Under the pieces are notes generated by a model. The model searched no databases. It was given only the letters and a program-made list of their open reading frames with translations, and was not told where the DNA came from. DNA of 18,581 bases from Clostridiales bacterium (lineage in GTDB: Bacteria > Bacillota > Clostridia > Christensenellales > Aristaeellaceae): positions 1-18,581 of the forward strand of contig SFOF01000021.1 of the NCBI GenBank assembly GCA_004552515.1, written 5' to 3'. This document shows positions 1 to 7,474 of the stretch, piece by piece (position 1 is the first letter of the stretch; every line of letters starts with the position of its first letter). The position numbers were made by a program, and so were the translations under genes.

Positions 1-59
1 CTTGAACCCGCAACCTGCTGATTACAAATCAGCTGCTCTGCCAATTGAGCTACACCAGC
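1..59 (-). tRNA. tRNA-Thr (UGU), 3' part cut by window edge
   Basis: The reverse complement starts with the acceptor strand GCTGGTG, followed by a normal D-arm and an anticodon stem-loop with loop TTTGTAA (anticodon TGT). The T-arm motif GGTTCAAG runs off the window, so the 3' acceptor strand is missing. It is the last tRNA of the five-gene cluster seen here. Confidence 0.95.
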
Positions 60-94
60 GCGTTTCGTATCCGTTCGACCCCGGAGAAAAACAA

Positions 95-171
95 TGGCGA
101 CCCGGAAGGGGCTCGAACCCTCGACCTCCAGCGTGACAGGCTGGCGTACTAACCAACTGTACTACCGGGCC
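95..171 (-). tRNA. tRNA-Asp (GUC), CCA encoded
   Basis: Reads as a complete cloverleaf on the minus strand. The acceptor GGCCCGG pairs with CCGGGTC, the anticodon stem CCAGC/GCTGG holds loop CTGTCAC (anticodon GTC), and the T-loop is GGTTCGAG. The discriminator G is followed by an encoded CCA. Confidence 0.97.
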
Positions 172-179
172 ACGAATAA

Positions 180-253
180 TGGGCCTTCAGGGACTTGAAC
201 CCCGGACCAATCGGTTATGAGCCGACCGCTCTGACCAACTGAGCTAAAGGCCC
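180..253 (-). tRNA. tRNA-Met (CAU), elongator type
   Basis: Complete minus-strand cloverleaf with acceptor GGGCCTT/AAGGCCC and discriminator A; CCA is not encoded. The anticodon loop contains CAT. The fully paired acceptor end (G1-C72) argues against an initiator tRNA. A CAU tRNA could also be the lysidine-modified Ile2 species, which sequence reading cannot exclude; resemblance to clostridial elongator Met favours Met. Confidence 0.9.
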
Positions 254-280
254 CTGCGCCCAAAGGCAATGGAAGGAAAA

Positions 281-352
281 TGACCTCGACGGGACTCGAA
301 CCCGTGTTACCGCCGTGAAAGGGCGATGTCTTAACCGCTTGACCACGAGGCC
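281..352 (-). tRNA. tRNA-Glu (UUC)
   Basis: Complete minus-strand cloverleaf. The acceptor GGCCTCG pairs with CGAGGTC, the anticodon loop is CTTTCAC (anticodon TTC), the T-loop is GGTTCGAG and the discriminator is A. CCA is not encoded. Confidence 0.97.
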
Positions 353-362
353 ATGGAAATTC

Positions 363-439
363 TGGTCGGGGTGACAGGATTCGAACCTGCGGCCCCATGC
401 TCCCAAAGCACGTGCGCTACCAGACTGCGCTACACCCCG
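363..439 (-). tRNA. tRNA-Pro (UGG), CCA encoded
   Basis: Complete minus-strand cloverleaf. The acceptor CGGGGTG pairs with CACCCCG, the anticodon loop is TTTGGGA (anticodon TGG), the T-loop is GGTTCGAA and the discriminator A is followed by CCA. It is the first gene of the cluster, about 35 nt downstream of the predicted transcription start. Confidence 0.97.
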
Positions 440-480
440 ACAGGGCTTGCTGGGACGCCGTTCTCACAGCGACATGAGAT

Positions 481-509
481 ATTATATCATGACTGCGCTT
501 CTTTGTCAA
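481..509 (-). promoter_or_regulatory. Sigma-A promoter of the tRNA operon
   Basis: On the minus strand a perfect -35 TTGACA (504-509) and a perfect -10 TATAAT (481-486) are separated by exactly 17 bp. The promoter points into tRNA-Pro, and no other gene start lies between them. A full-consensus promoter fits a strongly expressed stable-RNA operon. Confidence 0.93.
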
Positions 510-558
510 TACTCTTTCTCTAATTTTTTGGCATTTATGCGCGCCTTTTTTTACCGCC

Positions 559-594
559 AAAATCGCCGCCCTCTCCCGCAGGAGAGAGCGGCGA
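559..594 (-). terminator. Hairpin terminator after the solute-binding protein gene
   Basis: A 14-bp inverted repeat with one mismatch and a 4-nt loop (563-594) starts 45 nt after the stop codon. On the minus strand it is followed by ATTTT, a short T-run, so termination may be imperfect. It separates the ABC operon from the tRNA promoter. Confidence 0.75.
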
Positions 595-638
595 CACACT
601 CACTTAGTTCAGCTTTTGTGAAAACGTTTCAGGCCGGA

Positions 639-2225
639 TTACTGACCGTCGTAGTTCCAGGCCGTCACGCCGCGATCCTTCAGGTACTGGTTGAGCTGCT
701 CCTGGCAATCCGCGCGAACGTCTTCAACGCCGTTGGCCTTCAGCTCGTCCAGCATCTTGTTGTAGTGCGCTTCCCAACCGGCCGCGCCCAGATAGCCCGC
801 GCCCAGCGCATCGCCATACTCCTTGGAGATGGCGGCCAGATTGGCGATCTCGGCCTCGTAGTTGGTCTTGTCGTAGGAGAAGTTGAGCAGCGGAGAGGAG
901 TAAGCGGTCTTCTCCAGCTCCTTCAGCTCGGCGTACCAGGAGGGATCGTTCGCGCCATTCTGAGTCATGCGAACGTTCTCGCAGGTGCCGATCGTCCAGC
1001 ACCACAGGCCGTACGCGAAGTCGGAGGTGGGCTGAGAAGCGCCGCCCAGCACGGTGATGGAATGATCGTCGTCGTTGTCCTCAACCCAGTGCTTGCCTTC
1101 CTCGCCGTAGATCAGCATCTGATACAGCGGCGCGTTGGTGTACATTTCGTTCAGGAAGGTCATGGCCTCCTCGGGATACTCGGAGGTGTAGGGGATGCAC
1201 ATGCCGGTCGCGCGGCCGAGGTTGTACAGGTTATTCTTAGAGTTGAAGATAATGCTGATGGGGAAGCCATTGTTCGCAGAATCGCGCGCGCCGGTATCAT
1301 CAGTCCAGGCGTTGTGCGCGTCGGTCACGATGTCCTGATCGTCCAGACCATCCGCCCAGGTCGCGGTGCTGGCCGCGGAGGCGATGTCGGAGCGGATGTA
1401 GCCCTTGTCGTAGAACTCGGCCATGGTCTTGTAGTAATTCTTTACGAACTCATTGTCATAGGCATCCTTCACGGTGAAGGTGTCGTCGCCGAAGCGGACA
1501 TAGCCGCCGCTGCAGACATTGGCCACGCGGCCTTCGCCGTTCCAGCCGGGGAATGTGAAGGTGGCGGTGCCCATGCCCTTGTAGATCTTGCCGGCGTCGA
1601 CCAGACCCTGATAGAACAGGGCGAACTGATCGAAAATAGCCTGCTGGTTCTCAACGGTCGGCTCGGCCCAGAACTTGTAGGCAGTGTCCTGAGTCTCGCT
1701 CAGCCAGCTCTCGCCCACGCCGGAAGCCTCAATCAGCTCGGTGGGCACCTTCGCGCCATTGCGGCCGCCAACCATGCCCTGCCAGGACGGCAGCTGATAG
1801 ATCTTGCCATCCATCAGGCGATGGTTGTTGATGGTTTCAGTGCCCAGGCTCTCTATGATGCCCTGGCCGTACTTCTCGAGCAGGTCGTCCAGCGCGATGA
1901 TTGTGCCGTCGCGGGCTTCGTCGGCGATGTTGTGATGCCAGCCGATCCACGCCAGATCCAGGCGCTCCTGAGCAGCCATGGAACGGGAGAAGCGATCCTT
2001 GTAGTCGCCGGAAACGATCTCGATGTCCACGGAGATGTTGGGCAGAGTCTCGTGCAGCTTCTCGTTAAAGAGCGCGAAGACTTCCGGCTGATCAACCTGA
2101 TCGCCGGGGCCGAGGATCCAGACCTTCAGCTCAACCGGCTTGTCGTCGGCCGAGGCGGGGAGGCTCACGGCGCACAGAGACATGGTCAGCGCGAGAGCCA
2201 GAACCAGAGCGAAGAACTTTTTCAT
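639..2225 (-). CDS. ABC transporter extracellular solute-binding protein (LplA-like)
   Basis: Encodes a 528-residue sugar- or oligosaccharide-binding protein that would deliver substrate to the two permeases encoded just upstream. The ATG at 2225 is preceded by AGGAGGAG; an earlier in-frame ATG at 2261 lacks this and would spoil the signal peptide. Residues 1-26 form a signal peptide with basic MKK, a Leu/Ala-rich core and an ASA cleavage site before DDK. The body reads like family 1 binding proteins (VELKVWILGPGDQ near the mature N-terminus), and the C-terminal ~60 residues resemble the DUF3502 region of LplA-type proteins. Unlike most Gram-positive binding proteins it lacks a good lipobox: the only Cys, at 18, follows MSL. 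Family assignment is firm; the substrate cannot be named. It is the last gene of a three-gene operon, 72 nt after the second permease. Confidence 0.9.
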   Translation of the reverse strand: MKKFFALVLALALTMSLCAVSLPASADDKPVELKVWILGPGDQVDQPEVFALFNEKLHETLPNISVDIEIVSGDYKDRFSRSMAAQERLDLAWIGWHHNIADEARDGTIIALDDLLEKYGQGIIESLGTETINNHRLMDGKIYQLPSWQGMVGGRNGAKVPTELIEASGVGESWLSETQDTAYKFWAEPTVENQQAIFDQFALFYQGLVDAGKIYKGMGTATFTFPGWNGEGRVANVCSGGYVRFGDDTFTVKDAYDNEFVKNYYKTMAEFYDKGYIRSDIASAASTATWADGLDDQDIVTDAHNAWTDDTGARDSANNGFPISIIFNSKNNLYNLGRATGMCIPYTSEYPEEAMTFLNEMYTNAPLYQMLIYGEEGKHWVEDNDDDHSITVLGGASQPTSDFAYGLWCWTIGTCENVRMTQNGANDPSWYAELKELEKTAYSSPLLNFSYDKTNYEAEIANLAAISKEYGDALGAGYLGAAGWEAHYNKMLDELKANGVEDVRADCQEQLNQYLKDRGVTAWNYDGQ

Positions 2226-2297
2226 GTAGGTTCTCCTCCTATCAATATTTATGCCACGCATTGCTGCGCAAACACCGTAAGGGAAGGGGAATGCCGA

Positions 2298-3212
2298 TCA
2301 GCCCTTGACCGCGCCGATCGTGAGGCCCTGAGAGAAATACTTCTGGAAGAAGGGGAAGATGAACAGCATCGGGCCGGCCGCGATGACGCACATGGCGTAC
2401 TTCATCGTCTCGGCGGGCAGACGCATACCGGTCACATTGAGGTTCGCATTGCTCATCGTCGCATCGCCGCTCATCATCGACTTGATGAACTCAATCTCCA
2501 TCAGTATGCGCTGGAGCAGATACTGCAGCGTATACAGGCTGGTATCGCGGATGTAGATCATCGAAGTCATATAGTCGTTCCACTTGCCCACCAGCATCAT
2601 GAAGCCCAGCGAGGCGAACACCGGCGTGGACAGCGGCACGGCGATGCGGAAGAAGCAGGTCAGTTCCTTCGCGCCGTCGATCTTGGCCGCCTCAAACAGC
2701 GATTCGGGCAGGCCCTTGAAGAACGTGCGATACACCATGGTGTTCCACGCGCCGCCCATGAAGCCGGGCAGGATGTAGATCCAGAAGGTGTTCCCCAGAT
2801 GGTAGTACTTGGTCAAAACGATGTAGTTGGGGATCATGCCCGCGCCGAAGAGCATCGTGAAGAATATGATCCATGTGACCGGCGTCTTGAAGCGGAAGTT
2901 GGAGCGGGAGAGCGGATAGGCCGCCATGCCCGCGACAAGGCTACTGATGAACGTGCCCAGAAAGGACTGAGCAATTGTGATCTTATAGCCGTCGATGATT
3001 GACTTGGGGTTCTTAAACGCCAGCTGATAGGCTTCCGTTGAAAACTCCACCGGAATCAGGCTGAAGCCCTTGAGATTCGTTACCGAATATTCGCTGGAGA
3101 AGGAAATGGAAACCACCAGAATCATCGGCAGTATGAACACCAGCGAAATCAGTATGAAAAACAGATGGATAAATATCATGTGGGTATTGATCGATTTCTT
3201 TTTCGCAGCCAT
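2298..3212 (-). CDS. Carbohydrate ABC transporter permease (LplC-like)
   Basis: A 304-residue integral membrane protein, the usual size for MalG/LplC-type permeases. Several hydrophobic segments are clear, including residues 13-36, 80-100, 112-132 and 272-290. The cytoplasmic EAA loop that docks the ATPase is at 174-193 (EAAKIDGAKELTCFFRIAVP). The start at 3212 has AAAGGAG 11 nt upstream, slightly long spacing. It lies 21 nt after the first permease, so the two are co-transcribed and presumably form the heterodimeric channel. No ATPase gene is present here, so a shared MsmX-type ATPase encoded elsewhere is the likely energiser (established for this transporter class, inferred here). Confidence 0.92.
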   Translation of the reverse strand: MAAKKKSINTHMIFIHLFFILISLVFILPMILVVSISFSSEYSVTNLKGFSLIPVEFSTEAYQLAFKNPKSIIDGYKITIAQSFLGTFISSLVAGMAAYPLSRSNFRFKTPVTWIIFFTMLFGAGMIPNYIVLTKYYHLGNTFWIYILPGFMGGAWNTMVYRTFFKGLPESLFEAAKIDGAKELTCFFRIAVPLSTPVFASLGFMMLVGKWNDYMTSMIYIRDTSLYTLQYLLQRILMEIEFIKSMMSGDATMSNANLNVTGMRLPAETMKYAMCVIAAGPMLFIFPFFQKYFSQGLTIGAVKG

Positions 3213-3233
3213 GATTTTCTGAACTCCTTTCCC

Positions 3234-4184
3234 TTAAAACAGCGAGTTTTCGGGCGAGATGCGGCGCACGATCAGGTTGGTCGCCACGACCAGGATCAGT
3301 CCGGCGACGGACTGGAAGAAGCCCACGGCCACGCCCTGCGTGTAGGTGCCCGCCTGAAGCATACGGTAGACATAGGTGTTCAGAATGTCGGTCGTCTCAT
3401 AGAGGATGGTGACATTGCGGGGGATGTTGTAGAACAGGTCGAACGAGCCGCTGAAGATGCTGCCGCAGGCGAGGATCGTGAATATGCACACCAGCGGGAT
3501 CAGGTGGGTCAGCGAGATGTACCAGGTCTGCTGCCAGCGGTTCGCGCCGTCGATCTTGGCCGCCTCATAGAGCGATACGTCGATGCCCATCAGCGAGGCG
3601 AAGTACATCATCGAGCCCATGCCCACGCCCTTCCAGACGTTGACGATCGTCAGGATCGCCGGCCAGTATTTCGGCTCCATGTAAACGTCCACGGGCGTGC
3701 CGCCGAATGAGCGCACCACCTGATCGAGCAGACCCATCTTCGGAGCCAGCACCGCGTAGGTGATGAAGCCTACAATAACCATGGACATGAAGTTCGGGAA
3801 GGTGATGACCGTCTGATAGAACTTGAGCGCGCCGCGGTTCTTGATTTCGAACAGCAGCAGGGCGAAGATGATGTTGAACACCGGCCCGATGATCATGAAC
3901 CAGATGCTGTAGAACACGGTGTTGCGCATGATGCGGCCCATCTGCGAGGACTTGATCAGCACCTCGAAATTCTTGAGCCCGCACCACGGACTGCCAAATA
4001 TGCCCTTGGCGAACTTGTAGTTCTTGAACGGCAGCACAACGCCGCTGACCATGGGCACATAACAGAACATAACGTAGCCCACCAGCGCGGGAAGGCAGAG
4101 CAGCAGCAGCTCCCAGCTGGCGCGGTCCTTGAAGATGCTCTTCTTCTTAGGCCGGTTGATGATTTTCGTCGCCGGTTTGTCCAT
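3234..4184 (-). CDS. Carbohydrate ABC transporter permease (LplB-like)
   Basis: A 316-residue permease and the first gene of the importer operon. After a basic cytoplasmic N-terminus (residues 1-22) the first membrane segment is at about 24-46, with further segments near 91-112, 132-148, 228-245 and 286-305. The EAA loop is at 207-226 (EAAKIDGANRWQQTWYISLT). I take the ATG at 4184 as the start because AAAGGAA lies 9 nt upstream; an in-frame ATG at 4223 lacks a ribosome binding site and adds 13 unlikely residues. The closest named family is LplB/YtcP-type permeases that partner a DUF3502-bearing binding protein. The leader from the promoter at 4325-4353 is about 130 nt. Confidence 0.92.
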   Translation of the reverse strand: MDKPATKIINRPKKKSIFKDRASWELLLLCLPALVGYVMFCYVPMVSGVVLPFKNYKFAKGIFGSPWCGLKNFEVLIKSSQMGRIMRNTVFYSIWFMIIGPVFNIIFALLLFEIKNRGALKFYQTVITFPNFMSMVIVGFITYAVLAPKMGLLDQVVRSFGGTPVDVYMEPKYWPAILTIVNVWKGVGMGSMMYFASLMGIDVSLYEAAKIDGANRWQQTWYISLTHLIPLVCIFTILACGSIFSGSFDLFYNIPRNVTILYETTDILNTYVYRMLQAGTYTQGVAVGFFQSVAGLILVVATNLIVRRISPENSLF

Positions 4185-4324
4185 AACAGTCCATTCCTTT
4201 CGTGGCCGGGCGTGATTTGTCAAAAAATGAAAAGCGCGCTTAACGTTCGCCGCCAGCGGCTCTCCTCATTTTTTGCCGAATCCCCATCCGGGAATGTTAC
4301 GCACCTATTATCGGATACATGCCT

Positions 4325-4353
4325 ATTATATGTTTTATCTAGAATATTGTCAA
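4325..4353 (-). promoter_or_regulatory. Sigma-A promoter of the sugar ABC importer operon
   Basis: Perfect -35 TTGACA (4348-4353) and perfect -10 TATAAT (4325-4330) with a 17-bp spacer, minus strand. Transcription should start near 4318. Upstream lie GGTG/CACC half-sites and A-tracts that could bind a regulator (listed separately). Confidence 0.92.
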
Positions 4354-4373
4354 TACTTTAGAGCCGGTTTTTT

Positions 4374-4399
4374 CACCTCTTTTTGGTGCAATTCTCACC
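4374..4399. promoter_or_regulatory. Possible regulator site: CACC/GGTG half-sites at 11-bp steps
   Basis: CACC at 4374, GGTG at 4385 and CACC at 4396 alternate with 7-bp AT-rich spacers, so adjacent half-sites are 11 bp apart and form two overlapping inverted repeats. The block sits about 20 bp upstream of the -35 of the ABC importer promoter. The regulator is unknown and chance cannot be excluded with 4-bp half-sites. Confidence 0.35.
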
Positions 4400-4593
4400 C
4401 TTTCTGAAATCCTGGGACTATTTTGATACTTTTTTGACACTATTTTTATAGTTCGCCTTTTGTATCACGCTTTATAACTTTCCATTTTTGCTCAAATGCT
4501 GCCCAAATTGCGCCGCGCAATCATGTATGCAAAACGCATTTTTCTTTGCCTGACCATAACGCGAGCGATGAAATGATTCATCTTCGCAGGAAC
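4400..4593. other. AT-rich intergenic stretch between two terminator/promoter units
   Basis: No gene with a credible ribosome binding site was found on either strand. The part near 4410-4450 is rich in A/T tracts spaced about 10-12 bp apart, which can give intrinsic curvature upstream of the ABC importer promoter. The rest holds nothing I recognise. Confidence 0.5.
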
Positions 4594-4628
4594 AAAAAAA
4601 CGCCCCGGCGACGCGCAAGCCGCCGGGG
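4594..4628 (-). terminator. Rho-independent terminator of rny
   Basis: A perfect 8-bp GC stem, CCCCGGCG pairing with CGCCGGGG (4603-4610/4621-4628), has a 10-nt loop. On the minus strand it is followed by CG and a run of seven T. It begins 18 nt after the rny stop codon. Confidence 0.93.
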
Positions 4629-4645
4629 TGCTGAAAAATCCATAT

Positions 4646-6187
4646 TTACTTGGCGAACTCCACAGAGCGCGTCTCGCGAATGACGCTGACCTTGATCTGT
4701 CCGGGATACTCCATCTCGTTCTCGATGCGCTTGACGATCTCCTTGGCCAGGATGAGCGTGCCCGCGTCGTTGACATCCTCCGGCTTGACCATGATGCGCA
4801 CCTCGCGGCCGGACTGTATGGCGAAGCTCTTCTCCACGCCCTCGAAGGAATTGGCGATCTCCTCGAGCTTCTCCAGGCGCTTGATGTAGTTCTCGATCGA
4901 CTCGCGCCGCGCGCCGGGACGGGCGGCGGAAATCGCGTCGGCCGCCTGAACCAGCACCGCCTCGACGGTGGTCGGCTCGACATCGTTGTGGTGCGCCATG
5001 ATGCAGTGGATAACCGCGTCGCTCTCATGGAACTTCTTGGCCAGCTCCGCGCCGATGGTCACATGCGTGCCCTCAACCTCGTGGTCGATGGCCTTGCCGA
5101 TGTCGTGCAGAAGGCCCGCGCGCTTGGCCAGCGCCACGTCCGCGCCCAGCTCGGCCGCCATAACGCCCGCCAGATGCGACACCTCGATGGAGTGCTTGAG
5201 CACGTTCTGGCCATAGCTGGTGCGATAGCGCATCCGGCCCAGCAGCTTGACCAGCTCGTGATGGATATTGTGGATGTTCGTCTCGAACACGGCCTGCTCG
5301 CCGGCCTCGCGGATCTGGTTGTCCACTTCCTTGCGCGCCTTCTCGACCATTTCCTCGATGCGGGCGGGATGGATGCGGCCGTCCATGATCAGCTTTTCGA
5401 GCGCGATGCGCGCCACCTCGCGGCGCACGGGATCAAATCCGGAGATGATGACCGCCTCGGGCGTATCGTCAATGATCAGATCGACGCCGGTCGCCATTTC
5501 GAGCGCGCGGATGTTGCGGCCCTCGCGGCCGATGATGCGGCCCTTCATGTCGTCGTTGGGCAGCGCCACGACCGACACGGTGGTTTCGGCCACCTGATCG
5601 GCGGCGCACTTCTGGATGGCCAGAGAGATGATATTGCGGGCCTTCTTGTCGGCCTCCTCCTTGGCGCGGGATTCGATATCGCGCACCATGACGGCCGCGT
5701 CGTGATAGGCGTCCTTCTGCACGCGGGCGACCAGGATGTCCTTGGCCTCCTCCATGGTCATGTTGGAGATGCGCTCCAGCTCGGCCTGCTGCTGATCGTG
5801 GATCTGGCGGGCCTCGGCCTCGATGCGCTCGGCTTCCTTATATTTTTCGTTCAGGCTTTCCTCGCGGGCCTCGAGGTTGTCCATCTTCTTATCGAGCGTT
5901 TCCTCGCGCTGGGACACGCGGCGCTCCTGCTTGGTCACCTCGCTGCGGCGGTCGCGGACTTCCTTGTCCAGCTCGCTGCGCAGACGGATAACCTCTTCCT
6001 TCGCTTCCAGAATGGCTTCCTTCTTCTTTTCCTCGGCCTTATGGGTGGCTTCGGTCAGAAGATTGTTGGCGTACTCCTCAGTGCGGCCGATCTTCTTCTC
6101 CATGACGTTCTGCCGATAGAGAAAACCCGCCGCCGCTCCGGCCGCCAGAGCCAGAATAATCAAAACAATCGCTATTATCGGATGCAA
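4646..6187 (-). CDS. rny: Ribonuclease Y
   Basis: A membrane-anchored endoribonuclease that initiates bulk mRNA decay in Gram-positive bacteria. The 513-residue product matches the family's usual ~520. It has an N-terminal membrane anchor (residues 3-24), a long charged coiled coil (about 28-200), a KH RNA-binding domain with GRIIGREGRNIR (217-228), and an HD domain whose metal-binding His361-Asp362 lie in LLHDIGKAIDHE, with a second histidine pair in AHHND. The start is inferred to be TTG at 6187: GGAAGGAGGAG lies about 8 nt upstream and the protein then begins exactly at the anchor, whereas the upstream ATG at 6319 would add 44 residues not seen in the family. It has its own promoter and terminator, so it looks monocistronic. 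Confidence 0.96.
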   Translation of the reverse strand: MHPIIAIVLIILALAAGAAAGFLYRQNVMEKKIGRTEEYANNLLTEATHKAEEKKKEAILEAKEEVIRLRSELDKEVRDRRSEVTKQERRVSQREETLDKKMDNLEAREESLNEKYKEAERIEAEARQIHDQQQAELERISNMTMEEAKDILVARVQKDAYHDAAVMVRDIESRAKEEADKKARNIISLAIQKCAADQVAETTVSVVALPNDDMKGRIIGREGRNIRALEMATGVDLIIDDTPEAVIISGFDPVRREVARIALEKLIMDGRIHPARIEEMVEKARKEVDNQIREAGEQAVFETNIHNIHHELVKLLGRMRYRTSYGQNVLKHSIEVSHLAGVMAAELGADVALAKRAGLLHDIGKAIDHEVEGTHVTIGAELAKKFHESDAVIHCIMAHHNDVEPTTVEAVLVQAADAISAARPGARRESIENYIKRLEKLEEIANSFEGVEKSFAIQSGREVRIMVKPEDVNDAGTLILAKEIVKRIENEMEYPGQIKVSVIRETRSVEFAK

Positions 6188-6490
6188 TGAACCGTCTCCT
6201 CCTTCCCTGCCTGAGCAGGCGCGAGGACTCGTTTCCAAAAATACAGACCGCCGCCGTTCCAGACGCAAAAAACGACCCGCCACACGATTTGACCACAGAC
6301 ATGACCCGCGCGGGAACAAAACGCGCCGCGCAGCCGTCTATTGAGCCGAAATATTCAGCCATTTCCAAACCATTTCGCGTAAAAGACCGTAAAGACGCCT
6401 TGTCCGGCATCCAATAATTTCAGAAACAAGCCCTAGCAAAATTTTTAGTCTGAACCGGGCATTAAAACCCGATTAAAAGCTAACAGAATT
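6188..6490 (-). other. Long 5' leader of rny (~300 nt)
   Basis: The predicted transcription start near 6484 leaves a leader of about 300 nt before the TTG start. It contains a perfect 10-bp palindrome CCCGCGCGGG and a small hairpin CCTGC-CTGA-GCAGG (6206-6219) directly upstream of the Shine-Dalgarno. An open frame starting with ATG at 6410 runs through the leader and into rny out of frame; it lacks a ribosome binding site and protein-like composition, so I do not call it. No known riboswitch was recognised. Confidence 0.5.
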
Positions 6491-6519
6491 ATTGTAGTCT
6501 GATTTCCCCGGCCTGTCAA
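6491..6519 (-). promoter_or_regulatory. Sigma-A promoter of rny
   Basis: Perfect -35 TTGACA (6514-6519) and -10 TACAAT (6491-6496, five of six) with a 17-bp spacer, minus strand. It is the only good promoter between the upstream terminator (6616-6662) and rny. Confidence 0.88.
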
Positions 6520-6615
6520 GCACAAATCCTGAATTTCGCCGCATATATTTCTTTAATGACAAATTTCAATTCACGCATCCAAATAAAATGATATTGTTTC
6601 CTTCATTTTTTACAG

Positions 6616-6662
6616 CAAAAAGGCGCTGCGCCCCGAAAGGATATGTCCTCGGAGCGCAGCGC
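6616..6662 (-). terminator. Terminator after the esterase pair
   Basis: A long hairpin whose outer arms GCGCTGCGC/GCGCAGCGC (6623-6631/6654-6662) pair perfectly. The inner arm is partly paired and a run of T follows on the minus strand. It begins about 20 nt after the stop codon of the last esterase gene. Confidence 0.88.
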
Positions 6663-6682
6663 TTATCGTTCTTTATTGAAAA

Positions 6683-7465
6683 TCAGAAGCCCAGGCTCTT
6701 GAGCCAGGCAAGGCTCATCGGCGCCCACTTTTCGGCGTTTTCATCCGGGCTGGCCACGCCCGCGCCATGGCAGCCGCCGGGGAAAATGTGCAGCTCGAAC
6801 GGCGCGCCGGCCTCGGCCATCGCCTTCGCCAGCTGGATGCTGTTCTCGACGGGAACAAGCTGATCGCCGCAGCTGTGCCAGATAAAGCCGGGCGGCGTGT
6901 CGCCGGTCACGTTCAGCTCGGCGGAGAAGCGCCGCAGCAGCTTATAATCGGCGCTGTGATCGCCCATGAGGTTCTTCAGCGAGCCCTGATGCGGGAAGGA
7001 GACGAAGCTCACCACGGAATAGCTCGAGACAAACGCGTCCGGACGCGAGGAAACGCGCTCGATGGGATCGGCCGCGCCGGGATCGCCCAGGTCATAGAGC
7101 GTCGCCGCGGAGCAACACACATGGCCGCCCGCCGAGAAGCCCACGACGCCCACCTTCTCATAGCCCATGGAGCGCACGAGACGAATGGCGCGCTTCACGT
7201 CGGAAAGCGGCGCTTCATAATGGCAGGGCTTGACGCGGTAATCGAGGATATAGCCGGCGATGCCCGCCTGCTCGTAAATTTTTGCGATGGGATCCTTTTC
7301 GTGCGCCACCTTGCAGCCGTAGCCGCCGCCGGGGCAGATCACCATGGCGCTGCGCGCGCCGCTCACGGCAAACTCGCGCACGGAGGGCTGATCCTGCTCG
7401 GGAGAAAATTCGCTGTAGGGCGCGGTCTGATCCGGCCAGAGCGGAATGATTCTATGCTCCTGCAT
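6683..7465 (-). CDS. Alpha/beta-hydrolase esterase (BD-FAE/acetyl-esterase type), copy 1
   Basis: A 260-residue cytoplasmic serine hydrolase without a signal peptide, of the family that removes acetyl or feruloyl groups from sugars. The oxyanion-hole motif PGGGY is at 45-49, and the nucleophile Ser111 sits in GFSAGGH. The acid Asp201 lies in HSCGDQLVP and the base His233 in GGCHG, so the triad is complete. The protein is about 70% identical, without gaps, to its upstream neighbour over ~190 residues (hand alignment: 138 of 194), which indicates a recent tandem duplication. It starts 9 nt after that gene's stop codon, with GAGGG as ribosome binding site. The real substrate cannot be told; a peptidase-like or lipase role is less likely given the motif set. 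Confidence 0.9.
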   Translation of the reverse strand: MQEHRIIPLWPDQTAPYSEFSPEQDQPSVREFAVSGARSAMVICPGGGYGCKVAHEKDPIAKIYEQAGIAGYILDYRVKPCHYEAPLSDVKRAIRLVRSMGYEKVGVVGFSAGGHVCCSAATLYDLGDPGAADPIERVSSRPDAFVSSYSVVSFVSFPHQGSLKNLMGDHSADYKLLRRFSAELNVTGDTPPGFIWHSCGDQLVPVENSIQLAKAMAEAGAPFELHIFPGGCHGAGVASPDENAEKWAPMSLAWLKSLGF

Positions 7466-7474
7466 GGCGCGCCC

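Noticed and set aside
447..3002. An 851-codon open frame on the plus strand, opposite the binding protein and permease genes
   Set aside because: It starts inside the tRNA leader without a ribosome binding site, spans two well-supported genes and an intergenic gap, and its product is low-complexity Val/Gly/His-rich. It is a by-product of codon bias in GC-rich DNA.
4185..4320. A riboswitch or T-box in the leader of the ABC importer operon
   Set aside because: Only short palindromes (for example AAGCGCGCTT) were found; no known aptamer pattern or terminator/antiterminator pair is visible.
6078..6410. A 110-codon minus-strand frame in the rny leader, overlapping the rny start
   Set aside because: No Shine-Dalgarno before its ATG, no recognisable domain, and its second half is out-of-frame rny coding sequence.
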